The position numbers were made by a program, and so were the translations under genes. Below are positions 17,226 to 28,900 of a DNA stretch of 64,000 nucleotides, in pieces. Location: positions 20,392 through 84,391 of the forward strand of contig JAGKWZ010000001.1 in NCBI GenBank assembly GCA_021151605.1, given 5' to 3'. Within the stretch, counting starts at the first letter, position 1, and each line of letters begins with the position of its first letter. This stretch comes from Verrucomicrobiaceae bacterium (GTDB lineage Bacteria > Verrucomicrobiota > Verrucomicrobiia > Verrucomicrobiales > Verrucomicrobiaceae). Under the pieces are notes generated by a model. That model did not search any database. It saw nothing but the letters and a program-made list of their open reading frames with translations, and was not told the DNA's origin.

Positions 17226-18607
17226 AAACCATTCCATTGTTCTCTCTGGTCCTGATTTCACCCCTGGCTCTTTTTGCCGCCGCCACTCCGGCAGAAGCAG
17301 AGAAGCCCACTCCTGGAGCTTATGCGCTAGAGCTTTGGAAGGATCCCTCGTTTGCCAAATTCTTCCTCGGCACCTACAGCGTTTTCCCTGATGTGGAGCC
17401 GCCCCTGAATGAAAAGGATCGTGAGATCTTGAATCAGCTTCTCCCATTGATGAAGCAGCCCTCCGAAGCAGCTGCAGCCCTGGTTAAGTTCATTAAGACA
17501 GACACAAATGCTATCTTTGATCTCACGCTCGGAAACCTTTATCTCGAAAGCGGGCAAGCTGATGCGGCCATCATGATGTTTCAGCGTGCCGTCGATAAGT
17601 TTCCGTCCTTCCGCCGTGCTTGGCGTGGACTGGGGATGGCGCAGGTGCGGCAGCAGAAATGGCTCTCAGCTGTTACCAGCCTCAGCCGTGCAATCGGCCT
17701 TGGTGCGCAGGACGGACCCACTTATGGCCTCTATGGCTATGCCCTGCTCTCGCTTGAGCGAGCTGCTTCAGCCGAAAGCGCCTATCGCATGGCACTCATG
17801 TTTCAGCCTGATTTGCTCGACTGGAAACTTGGCCTCGTTCGCTGTGTGCTGAAACAGCAGAAAGCCGCCGAAGCCGTGGCTGTCTGTGAAGAAATCATCC
17901 GTCAGAACCCAGACCGCACTGAATTTATCAGCCTGCAGAGCGAAGCCTATCTCGCACTGAAGGAGAATGCCAAAGCAGCAGAGAACATTGAGTTCCTGGC
18001 TCGTCTCGGGCTCGCTAAAGCGCCCGATCTTCAGCGCCTTGGGGATATTTACCTGGTTGGAAAAGACACGGGGCTCGCTCTCAGCGCCTATAAGCGTGCT
18101 TTGGATGCGGGCACATTTGAAGCCACCAAGGTCATTACCCAGGCGGAGAATCTCTCCTTGCAAGGGGGCCTGACGGAAGCTGCAGATCTCATCGCAGCAG
18201 CTCGCAAAGCGAGTGATGGAAAACTGGCCAAGGAGGAGGAAGCCCGCCTCCTTAAACTCGAAGCTCGTCTTGCAGTCAGTGCTGGCAATGCAGATGCGTC
18301 TGTGCCGATCCTTGAACGTGTGGTGGAACTGAATCCTCTCGATGGAGGGGCGCTCATGCTGCTAGGCCAGTATTATCTCGACAAGGGCGACAGCGCCAAA
18401 GCCGTGGGCAATTTCGAGCGTGCCACCAAAATCAAAGAGCAAGAAGCGCCCGCAAACTTGCGCCTCGCACAAATTTATCTCTCCACAAACAAGCTCGCTG
18501 AAGCTCTGCCCCTGCTGAAGCGCTCTCATGAACTTAAGGCCAGCGATAGTGTCGCAAAGCTCATTTCAGACATTGAGCGCGCTCTTCGCAAGGGGGCGAA
18601 AGGATAA
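17222..18607 (+). CDS. Exported TPR protein closing the TonB operon
   Basis: 461 residues if translation starts at the TTG at 17222, which overlaps the tonB stop (TTGA). I prefer this start because it gives an immediate signal peptide (MKTIPLFSLVLISPLALFAAA). An upstream ATG at 17150 lies inside tonB and would add 24 non-signal residues. The mature part is a TPR solenoid with repeats such as GNLYLESGQADAAIMMFQRA, LGMAQVRQQKWLSAVTSL and LGQYYLDKGDSAKAVGNFER. TPR proteins occupy the same last position in TonB2/TtpC-type clusters of Proteobacteria, where they support transport. The gene ends 1 base before a convergent gene, so there is no space for a separate terminator. Confidence 0.87.
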   Translation: MKTIPLFSLVLISPLALFAAATPAEAEKPTPGAYALELWKDPSFAKFFLGTYSVFPDVEPPLNEKDREILNQLLPLMKQPSEAAAALVKFIKTDTNAIFDLTLGNLYLESGQADAAIMMFQRAVDKFPSFRRAWRGLGMAQVRQQKWLSAVTSLSRAIGLGAQDGPTYGLYGYALLSLERAASAESAYRMALMFQPDLLDWKLGLVRCVLKQQKAAEAVAVCEEIIRQNPDRTEFISLQSEAYLALKENAKAAENIEFLARLGLAKAPDLQRLGDIYLVGKDTGLALSAYKRALDAGTFEATKVITQAENLSLQGGLTEAADLIAAARKASDGKLAKEEEARLLKLEARLAVSAGNADASVPILERVVELNPLDGGALMLLGQYYLDKGDSAKAVGNFERATKIKEQEAPANLRLAQIYLSTNKLAEALPLLKRSHELKASDSVAKLISDIERALRKGAKG

Positions 18608-18608
18608 A

Positions 18609-19343
18609 TCAATCGCGACGAAGTTTGGAAAGCAGGCGGAGCAATTCGATGTAAAGCCAGACAACGGTTACGAGAAGTCCTAGCGCGGCTTGCCATTCGA
18701 GATACTTCGGTGCGCCGTTTTCCACACCGCTTTCGATAAAGTCAAAGTCGAGCACGAGGTTCAGTGCAGCGATGACGACAACGACGAGGCTAAAGCCAAT
18801 TCCGACGATGCCATTTTCATGAATGAGCGGAATCTGGACGCCAAAAAAACCGAGCACCATGCTAACAAGATAGACGATGAATATTCCACCAGTGGCGGCG
18901 ACGATTCCTAGCTTGAAGTTTTCGGTGGCCTTGATGAGGCGTGACTGGTAGGCGAAAAGCAGTGCGAAGAGGATGCCCAACGTAAGGAGAGCTGCCTGGA
19001 GCACGATGCCGTTATAAAGAGCTGCGTAGCGTGCGGAGATGACACCCACAAAGACCCCCTCCACCAAACCATAGACGGGGGCGATGACGGGTGACCAAGT
19101 CGGTTTGAATGATGAGGTCAGCACTAGAAGAAACCCAATAATTCCGCTGCCGAGCAGAAGCATATTGGCAAGTGCTGGATTCGTCTGCACGAGCTGCCAA
19201 CTAGCCCCTGCCGAAATGACCAGGAGCAGGCTGAGGATCATAGTTTTGTTCACAGCGCCCTGCAGAGTCATCACGGCACCACCGTGAGCTGCTGGAGCAC
19301 TGCTGAAGACACGATCATTGAGCGTAGGATTTGAGGTGCGCAT
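18609..19343 (-). CDS. Bax inhibitor-1/YccA family membrane protein
   Basis: 244 residues with about seven transmembrane helices after a 40-residue polar N-terminus (MRTSNPTLNDRVFSS). The family pattern is visible in TLQGAVNKTMIL, PVYGLVEGVFVGVISARYA and the C-terminal DFDFIESGVENGAPKYLEW followed by a helix ending in LLRLLSKLRRD. This is the bacterial BaxI_1 subgroup, thought to be pH-sensitive calcium leak channels or stress-related membrane proteins. It is convergent with the TonB operon and 51 bases downstream of RNase HI on the same strand. Family assignment is firm; the physiological role is not known. Confidence 0.9.
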   Translation of the reverse strand: MRTSNPTLNDRVFSSAPAAHGGAVMTLQGAVNKTMILSLLLVISAGASWQLVQTNPALANMLLLGSGIIGFLLVLTSSFKPTWSPVIAPVYGLVEGVFVGVISARYAALYNGIVLQAALLTLGILFALLFAYQSRLIKATENFKLGIVAATGGIFIVYLVSMVLGFFGVQIPLIHENGIVGIGFSLVVVVIAALNLVLDFDFIESGVENGAPKYLEWQAALGLLVTVVWLYIELLRLLSKLRRD

Positions 19344-19394
19344 ATAGAGGAGGATACGTCGTGAGGTTACTGAAGGCGGCTCGAAGAATACTGT

Positions 19395-19886
19395 TTAAAT
19401 AAGTTCGGCCGCAGTGATTTTCCCTGTTTCATAGCCTTTGTCTATGAGGAGGTTTGCTGATTTTGAGGCTGCGACTGCGAGTTCGTCGCAGCGATTATTG
19501 CCAGGATTCGAAGCGTGACCTTTGACCCAAATAAGCTTCACCTGATGTTTGGCGAGTACTTCGAGGATGTCCGCCCATAGATCCGCATTCACAGCAGGCT
19601 GTTTATCCGCCTTTTTCCAACCACGGGCTTTCCAGCCTTTGGCCCAGCCTTTTTCGATTCCATCGACGACGTAACGCGAGTCGGAATAGAGAGTAACGAC
19701 GCATGGACGCGTGAGCAACTTGAGTGCGGCGTACACGGCCATGAGTTCCATCCGATTATTTGTGGTGCGTCGATAGCCCTGAGCTAGTTCTCGACTGTGT
19801 TTGCCACTTTGCAGGATGGCCCCATAACCTCCGGGGCCGGGATTGCCCGAGCATGCGCCGTCGGTGTAGATAGTGACTTGGGTCAT
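19395..19886 (-). CDS. rnhA: Ribonuclease HI
   Basis: 163 residues from ATG 19886. Cleaves RNA in RNA:DNA hybrids (R-loops, primers) in the cytoplasm. All catalytic residues are present at near E. coli numbering: Asp9 (YTDGACSGNPGPGGYG), Glu47 (NNRMELMAVY), Asp69 (YSDSRYVVDGI), His124 (VKGHASNPGN) and Asp134 (NRCDELA). The basic handle region (WAKGWKARGWKK) is also present. An in-frame ATG at 19904 lies inside the terminator hairpin of the upstream giant gene, so the 19886 start is favoured. The extra C-terminal KGYETGKITAAELI is an ordinary short tail. Confidence 0.96.
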   Translation of the reverse strand: MTQVTIYTDGACSGNPGPGGYGAILQSGKHSRELAQGYRRTTNNRMELMAVYAALKLLTRPCVVTLYSDSRYVVDGIEKGWAKGWKARGWKKADKQPAVNADLWADILEVLAKHQVKLIWVKGHASNPGNNRCDELAVAASKSANLLIDKGYETGKITAAELI

Positions 19887-19890
19887 TCGG

Positions 19891-19916
19891 AAAAGCCGCC
19901 GCAATATAGCGGCAGC
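19891..19916 (-). terminator. Probable terminator of the giant PATR gene
   Basis: Read on the minus strand, arms GCTGCCGC and GCGGCGGC pair over 8 bp (one G-T wobble) around a TATATT loop, followed by TTTT. The plus-strand span is 19891-19916. It lies 48 bases after the stop of the 17-kb gene and immediately before the preferred rnhA start, so rnhA would rely on read-through or on a promoter inside this short spacer. Confidence 0.7.
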
Positions 19917-19964
19917 ACTGACTCAGCGAATGATTTCCATCATCAAGAAGATCTATGGCCCTGA

Positions 19965-22900
19965 TTAGATGATGGATGAGCGGCGGCGACGGAAAAGGCT
20001 GAGGCTCAGGCCAAAGCATAGAAGCAGGAAACGCCCTGGTTCAGGCACTACGGCAATGTTGCCGGAAGCGGTGAAACGGCTGACATCCCAGCCTAAACCG
20101 AAGGTGGATATATCGGGTAAATCAAACGCACCTTCATTGGCATCGAGATTGTTTCCTGTGCGGATTGACGACCCGATATTGAATCCGGTGAAATTGGTGC
20201 TGACGAGATTGCCCCAGTCGATGAGATTGAAGACTTGCCCGAGGGCAGGAGTGAATCCACTAGACAGTACTTGGAGGCTTCCAGAGGTGGTCAGGAAGTT
20301 CAAATTATAGGTGCTGCCTCCGTCTCCATTCGTGAAGTTAAGCCGATCATGGTTGCCAGTGCCAGTGACATTATCCAGCCACTCGTTGTAGCCTGGTGTG
20401 CCTAAGGCGAAACCGCCAAAATTAGGATCAACAGTTGTGGGGGAGTTAATACCTAGAATGACGCTTCCCTGAATGCTGTGAATGCCAGCTGCGGCGGTGG
20501 GGGTGAAGGTGAGCGTTCCGTAATTGCTTACGCCTGTACCATCACCCGCATGAAGGGTGGAGCCAGAGGCAAACGTGACATTGATAGAGCGGATGGTGCC
20601 AGTGCCCGAAACTGTGGCCGTGTTGGCCACCGTGAGATTGCCACTTCCAGTTTGCCCGGAGCCAGACACACCGACTTGGAGAACGCCAGCGGTGACGGTC
20701 GTGGAGCCAGAATAGCTATTGGCGAGGTTGAGGATGGTTGTTCCTGAGCCGCTCTGGGCGAACCCGCCAAGACCTGTGATAGCCGTGCTGCTGAATTCGA
20801 CGCCCTGAGTCACGGTGTTCGATCGATTCACTGCGAATGTGGCGCCAGCACCGACACTGATGGCGCTGGTGGCTGCGAGGCTTCCTGTGGAGCCACCATT
20901 GCCGAGTTGTAGGGTGCCGGCTGAGACGACCGTAGAGCCGGTGTACGTATTGGTAGCGGTGAGGGCTGTCATGCCACTGCCAGACTGCTCAAAACCACCG
21001 TCACCCGTGATCGCTGCTGAACTGAAATCAGTGCCTTGGATGGCTGTGTTACTGCGTTTGACGGCAAAAGTGGTGCCTGCGGCGATACTGATGGCGCTGG
21101 TGGTGTTCAGCGTGCCAGTGGTGCCGCCGCTGCCGAGCTGCAGGGTGCCACTGTTGACGACGGTATTGCCAGTGTAGTTGTTGGTGCCATCGAGGATGAG
21201 GGTATTGGTGCCTGCGCCAGCAGTCTTGGTGATTCCCGCACCGCCGTTGATTTGAGCGACGTTTGAAAGGGTGCCTGACTGGGCGTTGAAGCTCACATTC
21301 GGAGAGGCGGCTCCGATGTTGTTGCCGCTCAGGTTGAGTGCGCCTCCATTAAGGGTGATTGTGGCGGAGCCAGCACCAGTGGAGGCTCCTTTGATGATGT
21401 GGCCAGACACCGTGACTGAACCACCTGTGATGTTCAGGCTGCCGTTGGTGGTGAGGCCTGTGGCGATGGTGTTGTTGCCGAGGCGCACGGCGGCTCCAAA
21501 GGTCGCATTATTGGCGATGGTGATGTTGCCTCCGCTGATATTCACCGCGCCAACGAGGACGTCTGTGCCAGACACTGTCGTGTCACCTCGTGCGATCTCC
21601 AGACCGCCGGTGCCGATGGTCGTGTTGCCACCGATGTTCAGGATGGATGTCCAGGTGTTGTTGAGGGCGGAGCCACTTGCCGCCCCTTCGGTGTCACCTA
21701 CAACCACAGTCGTTACATCCAAGGTGCCGCTGCCAAAGGTGAAAGTATCGGTGCGGTCCGAGTTGCGATTCTGGCCACCAATTGTCAATGTACTTAGAGA
21801 GAGGGTGGCGTTTACATTGGACAAATCCACGACGTTGCCACCGGATGCGGCAGCACCTGTGCTCGCCGTGCCAGTGCCAAGGTTGAAGGCAGCGCGCCCG
21901 ACACCCGCCTTGTTATTGATCGTCAGACTACCGCCGCCGCCGCCGATGAAACCAATGTCACGTGATCCGTTGCCCACGTTAATCGTGTCCGCGTTAATGG
22001 TGGTGGAGGTGCTACCAAGATAGAGTTCGTTGCGTTGTCCAGCAGCACCATTGTTGGTCACGCCGCCTCCTACAGTTAGGGTTGTCGCCGTTAGTGTGCT
22101 GGTGGCCGCAAGTCGCAGAGTCGAGTCCAGGTTGTTCACATTGGTGGTGCCACCCGTGATATTGGGATTGACGGTAATGACGCTGCTGGAACCGGAGAGG
22201 TTCACGCTCAGGCTGGCTAGGTTGCTGAAATCGGCTTCGGTGATGCTTCCGACACCACCGGTTGTGTTGACACCACCAACCGTGAAGGTGCTGGAGGCTG
22301 CGGCGTTGAGCACATTAAACGCTCCAGGGCCACTGACCCCTAGCCTTGTCGTGGTATTGCTGCCTGCATTGCTACCAATGACAACATTGTTGTTGATCGT
22401 GAGAGACTGGCCCGAGCCGATGGTGATGGCGTTGTTGGTGACGGATGCCGTATTGGTCTGCACAGACAGTGTTCCTGCAAAGGTGGCGGAGCTCGTGTTC
22501 AGATTCAGCGTGCTTACGTTCGCGCTGGTGTTGGACGCTCCAAAGGTGAGCCCTCCAGTCATCGAGGCTGTTCCGGTGAAAGTTGTGGTGCCGCCGTCGA
22601 GCGTGGTGGTGCCGACATAGTTGTTGGATGCGGTGTTACTCAAACCCGAGAGAACCAGAGTGCCTGCCCCGCTTTTAGTAAGGCCGAAACCACCGCTGAT
22701 CAGGCCGCCTACAGTCAGGGTGCTCGCACTTACAGTGACGGTCGGTGTGGCGTTCAGGGTGATTTCGCCAGTGCCGAGATTCAGTGCCTGGGTCCCTGTG
22801 AAGGCGAAGCTGGCGTTCCAGTTCTGGGCGTTGTTCGTGGCAAGCGTAATTCCTGCACCGGTGCTGTTGTTGATCGTGCCTCCGCCGATGATGAATGTGC

Positions 22901-25900
22901 CAGTGCCGAGGGCGTTGGCATGGTTGATGTTGAGGGTGGTCGAGGCGGAAGTGGTCACCCCTCCTGATGCGCCAGAGTTGTCTCCAGCAAGGGTCAAGAC
23001 ACCAGCTGAGAGCAACGTTGGGCCGTCGTAGCTGTTGTTGCCGTTGAGCACCAATGTGCCGATGTCCGCCTTGGTGAGTCCGAAGGTGGACAAACCATCG
23101 TCAATGTCACCACCGACGCTGAGTGTGCGACCGGAAATGATCGTGGCGGTGATGTTGTTGCCGAGGGTGACAGCTCCTGTGCCGAGATTGAGATTCTGTG
23201 TGCCGCCGTAGGTGTAGCTGCCATTCCAGACGTGCTGGCCGCTGGTCAGTGTGAGGCCCGCCAGGGCGGCAAAGGTGGTGCCTGCCTCCAGGGTGAAAGT
23301 GCCAGTGCCCAGGGCGCTGCTGCTACCGATGGTGAGCGCGCCACCAGCGAGCGTGAAGCCACCCGCCCCAGAATTTGTGCCGCTGACAGTCAGGGTGCCA
23401 GCACCAGTCTTGGTGACGCCACCCGTGTAGGTGACATTGCCGCTGATGGTCAGGGACGAGCCATTGGCACCGCCGCCGATGACTTCCCAAGTCTGCGCCG
23501 CAGTGGCGTTGATTGGAGCTCCGATGGTGACCGCGCCAGCGTTGGTGGCGACGGAGATGCCGTTGTTCGGGCTGGCTGGATTGATCGCCAGCGTGCCACT
23601 GGTGCCCTGATTGACCGTCACGGCGGTCACGTTGGCCGGATTGGCGGTGAATTGGAGGCTGTCTGCCGTGAAGTTCCCATCAAGGGTCGTGGTGATGGCC
23701 GGGCCGGTGGCATTGGTGGTGCTGAAGACCAGCGTGTCCGTCGCGAGTGGGAGGGCGCCGAGATCGGTCGCCCCAGATACTCCACTCGCCCAGTTGGTGG
23801 ACCCAGTGGTGTTTTGACTCCAGGAACCATTCACGTCCCCCTGCCAGTAAACAAGGTTCAAGGTGCTGGCTATCAGGCGCAGCGTCTGGTTGCTGTTGAT
23901 GGTCGCAAAAGAGTAGTTGAAGCCCGAGGGCGCGATCCCGAGGGTGAAGTCAGAGGCATTCAGGGAACCTGAGGTGATGGAGAGTAGGTCGTAATTGCCT
24001 ACGGCGAGTCCGCCAAGGTTGTTGAAGTTCAGGAGCACGCCAGCCGTGATGGTCGGTGCGCCCGTGAGATTGAGCACATCGTTGACTCCGGGAGCGTTGA
24101 GGTCAAAACCGAGCGAACTCCCTGCTTTCAGGGTAAGACCGGTGATGGCAGCCGTCGTGGCCGCACTGTCATAGAGGTTGAGAGTCCCACCACTTTCGAT
24201 GCTCAGGGCTCCGACTCCGGCTGCGCTCAATCCGCCGATATAAGAGCCACCGCTCACGGTGAGGTTGCCGCCATTGAGATTTAGCGGTCCCGTTACAGTC
24301 AAGACACCCGCGCCAGTCTTGGTCAGGTTGGCGGCACCGCTGGTACTAAAGCCGCCTGTAAGCTGAAGATTGCCCGCACTGTTCGCGACTTCAATGGTGC
24401 TGGTGGAGCTCGTGGTCAGGCTAACGACACGGTTGGCGGTGAGGTCGAGAGCACCGGTCGCCGTGTAGCGCAGGGTGCCTCCGCCTAGGGTGATGGTATT
24501 GGTGGCGGAAGCATTGCCAAGGTTACCACTGGTGGAGAACGCGAGCGTACCACCGTTCACCGTGGTGACGCCGGAGTAGGTGTTCGCTTGGCTAAGGGTA
24601 GCAAGGCCGCTGTAAGCGGTGGCGCTGCCGAGCGTTAAGCCGCCTGTGCCAGCCCAGACGCCCGTCTGGGTGATGTTGCCATTGCCGGTGAAGGTGGCGG
24701 TGTTCGCTCCTGCGGTGACTGCGCCGAGCGTGAGCTGCAACGTCGCACTGGCGGGATTGGTGAGGTTAAAGGTCGGAGCGGTGAGGAAGGTGGCGGAGTT
24801 GAATTGCACGATGGCCGTGCCGCTGTCGATGTTTGGTCCGCCGACGATGTTCAGCGTGGAGGAACCTGTGCCAAAGGTCAGTTGCTGCCCTCCCGAGCCA
24901 CCAATGACCTGGGTGATACCTGAGCCGGCGTTTGCGTTGTCGATGGTGAGGGTAGCTGGGGCTGAAAGGTAGAGATTAGCCCGGGCGATGCTGGATGTGT
25001 CTGTGCGGATAGTCAGATTACCCCCATTGAGCTGCAGGGTCATGGTGTTCGGGTTGTTGTCTCCGAGCACGTTGTTGTTGTTGGCACTGAGCAGGAGCGT
25101 GCCTGCATCCACGCGGAATCCGACCCCGGTAGCACCACTGATGCCGACACCTACAGCATCAAAGCTAGCGTTCGCCGCCGCCAACTCCAACGTGCCTGCA
25201 CCGGTTTTGATGAGGCCGCCCGTCCCTGCGGCACCAATAAGGGAGCTGTTGACGGTGAGTGTGCCGCTGTCCACCTGGAGTGTGCCACCACCTGCTGCAG
25301 TGAAGCTGAAGGTCTTGCCCACATTGGCGTTAAAGCCTGTGGTGACCTGGAGTGTGGCCCCATTGGCGAAGACGAGGTCATTGAGCACATTGCCGAGGGC
25401 GGCTTCGGAATCCACTTTGAGCAGACCGCCATTGACGGTGACAGCGCTGCCCGCCGCCGCGCCAAAGGTGCTGCTGTTAGAGGCGAGGTAAAGCGTGCCG
25501 GGTCCGTCTTTAGTGAGGGCGAAGAGTCCTCCCACGGGACCACCTACCGTCAGTGTATTCGCCGTCACGCTTACGGTGCGTGCCGCACTCAGCGTCACCG
25601 CACCCGTGCCAAGGTTGAGGTTGTTCGTGCCAGTGAAGGTAAAATTCTGGTTCCAAGCTTGGGCAGGGTTGGTGGAGAGAGTTAGGGCACCACCGCTGGT
25701 ATTGTCGAGGACGACGCCCGCCGTGGCCAAGGTGAAGGTGCCAGAACCAAGTGCCGCCGCATGGCCGATATTTAGCGTGCCTCCACTCAGCGTGACGCCA
25801 CCTGTGTGAGTGGCCGCAGCATTTAGGGCAAGAGCACCCGTGCCGGTCTTGTTCAGTACACCAGTCGTCGCGGCGGCTGCGCTACCGACACCGCTGGCGA

Positions 25901-28900
25901 AGCTGACGTTGTTGGCTCCTGTGTCCACAGTTCCGGTGATGCCGTTGGCAATGACGAGACGAGAGGAAACATCCTGGGTATTGCCGCTTCCCCACTGGAG
26001 GGTCGAATTGGCAGCGAAGGTGATGTTTCCCGAAGTGCCCAAGGCACCGTTGGCAAAGGACAAGATGCCAGCACTGAGATTGGTGCCACCTGAGTAGGAG
26101 TTGGAGCCATTGGTAACATTCCATGTTCCCGTGCCGAGTTTGCTCAGGGTCACCGTCGTTCCTGTGGCATTGCCGATCAATGTATCGATGGTGCCTGCTC
26201 CAGTGACACCAGTGCCCGTGCCTTGGAGGATGAAATTGATGGCCCCGAGGCCAGGGGCGACGGTTAAGGCGCTGCTCGCCGTCAGCGTCAAAGTTCCCAG
26301 TGTGGTGCCTGAGGCATCGAATCCGCCACCGCTTGCTGCAAGGGTGAAGTTGCGATCCGTGGTGCCTGCGACCGTGCCGTTGTAGCCGAGCAGACCACCA
26401 TTCAGGAGAAGGTTCGAAGCAGCGCTGGAGGAAGCTCCCAAGGTGCTAGGCGCACCGCCATTGCCAAGGGTATTGACGAACAGCACGCCACCCCGGATGT
26501 CCACGGCCCCCGTGAAGGTGCTGGCGGCACTGGTGAGGCTCAGATTACCCGTATTTGTCTTGATCAGTCCGCCGGAGGTGTTGCCGCCGTTGAAGGCGAC
26601 CGCACCCAGGGTGGCCTGGGTAGTGTAGAGGCTGGTGTTGTCGCCAAATGCCAGCGTCAGCAAATCCGTATTCACATAGCCGGTGCCAGGATTGGTGATG
26701 GTGATGCTGCCGATTTTGAAAGTTCCATTGCCGCTGCCGTCATCCACCATGTTGGCGATGGCGGTGGCTCCGACGCCACTGCCGCCAGTGATCTTGATGA
26801 CGGGTGCGCTTAGATAGCCGGCTCCTTGCGTCGCCACAGCGATGCTGGAGACGCCCTCGCCCGTCGGGGCCAGAAGTGGGGCTGGGATGGTGGAGTTGAG
26901 GTTGTTGGTGTCGATGGTCACACCACCGCTGTAGAGGTAGGCACCCGAGGTGGCCGTGTGGGCAGCGTTGGCCGTCACGTTGATGAGGGTAGTACTGGCC
27001 ACGTTGGTGATGATGGTGCCGCCGCTAAGGTTCAGGAGAGAAAGGTTGGCGCTGCTGCCTGTCCCAACGCCATTGATAATGCCGCCCGCAGCCGTGCGGA
27101 TGGTGCCGCCAGTCATCAAATTGAGTATACCTACGTTGTTTAGAGAGTTGGTGTTCCCCTGCATCAGGCTGATACTGGTGATCGAACTGGTTCCGGTCTG
27201 TCGATTCAGGGTGGCGCTTCCACGCACATTGACCACGGAATAGCCTGTCGAACCGTGATTGAAGGCAAAGCTTTGGGTTCCAGCAGGTGTAGAAACATAG
27301 GTGCCGCCAGAAAGGTCCATCACGGCATTTTGGCCTCCTCCCGCCTGGCCCACCACAGTCCAGCCATTGGCGTTGAAGGTGCCGCCGGTCTGAGTGAATA
27401 CACCCGTGGCGTTGGCAAGCCCGTTGCCCGCAATCGTGATGCGGTTCACCGAGGCAGTGCCACCCGCGAGGTTGTATGAGCCGTAGCCGCCCGCCGCTTC
27501 CGCAAGGGTCAGTGATTGATTGGTGCCGTCCGCCTGGGTGGTGGCGACACTTGTGCTGGTGGCTAACTGATAAATGGCCCCCGCAGCTGTGGCGTTGGCT
27601 CCCACAGAGATCTTGTTGGTGGAAAGCGCACCTGCTGTACCGATCTGCAGGATGGAGCGGTTTCCCGCTGCGTTGCCGACGATGACGTTGCCGACTCCAG
27701 TGGTGGTCGAACCCGTGATGGCCAGTGTGCCAGCGTTGATGGTGGTATTTCCCGTGTGGGTGTTCGTGCCACTCAGGGTCAAGGTCCCAGTTCCCACTTT
27801 AGTCAGGCCAAAGGTGGCGACACCTCCGTTCACGAGGGTGCCTGCGTAGGTCGTGGATGAGTTGTTCCCGCCTGCCGTTAGCACCACATTTCCAGAGGCA
27901 GCGCCGTTGGTGACGATGGCCCCAGCAACGCCTGCAAGAGAGCCGATGGTCTGAGCTAAGCCATTGATGGCCAGCGTGCCCGAAGCGCCGATGACGTGGG
28001 CGGAACTGGCACTGAATCCATTCGCCGCTCCGCCAGCGAGCACTCCGCCATTGACCGTCGTGATGCCGCTGTAGGTGTTCGTGCCCAGAAGGGCCAGACG
28101 ACCATCACCCGCTTTGGTCAAGTTAATGCCTGTGCCGGTGATGCCGCCGCTGGAGGAGAGCACGGTGGGCGTATCAGCCACAGTCCAGGTCTGATCCGCA
28201 CCGAGGACGACAGGTGTAGAAAGGTTGATGGCCGCCGGGGCACCAGTTTGGACGTTGATACCCGTCGTTGGAGTGCTCGGAGTGAGGGTCAGGGTGCCAC
28301 CTGTGCCGGATTGGATATTGATGGAACCGAGCGGTCCGCTGCCAAGTTGACTGTTAAACGTCAGGTCCTTGATGCTGAAGGGGCCGTTCAGTGCGGTGGT
28401 CAACGAGGTGGCCGTCTGGGTGCTGGTGGAGAAGAAGACGCTGTTAGCAACACCGGGAGTTCCGTTAGCGTTGATGGTGCCGGCTAGGTCGGTGGTGAAA
28501 TTCGTGTTCAGCCCGCTGATGCCGGCCCAGCTCGTGTTGATGCCGCCATTCCAGTAGTAGTCCCCGGTGTAGGCAGTGGAGGTGAGCCTCACCAGGGTAT
28601 CACTGGTCACGAGGCCGAGAGAGAAACCACCCAACGCCCCAGAAACGCTGGCTACCGAGTAGCTGGCCGCTGAAAGACCGCTGGCTGCGGTAAGGAGGTC
28701 GTAGTTCCCCGCTCCGAAACCTGTGATGCCCAAGAGGTTCAGCACGACATTATTGGCGGCGGTGGCGGCGACGCTGGACACGAAGCTGTCGTACGAATTG
28801 CCAGCGTTGGAACCAAGTTCGAGATTGAAAGTGGAAGTCCCGGACCCCGAACCGATGTTGATAATCCCGGTCCCCAGGTTGAAGCGCTGCCCAGCACCGT

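Noticed and set aside
19965..20100. Autotransporter beta-barrel at the end of the PATR protein
   Set aside because: The C-terminus is a PEP-CTERM tail (VVPEP, hydrophobic helix, RRRR). No barrel-length amphipathic strand region is present, so this is not a type V secreted protein despite the repeat family name.
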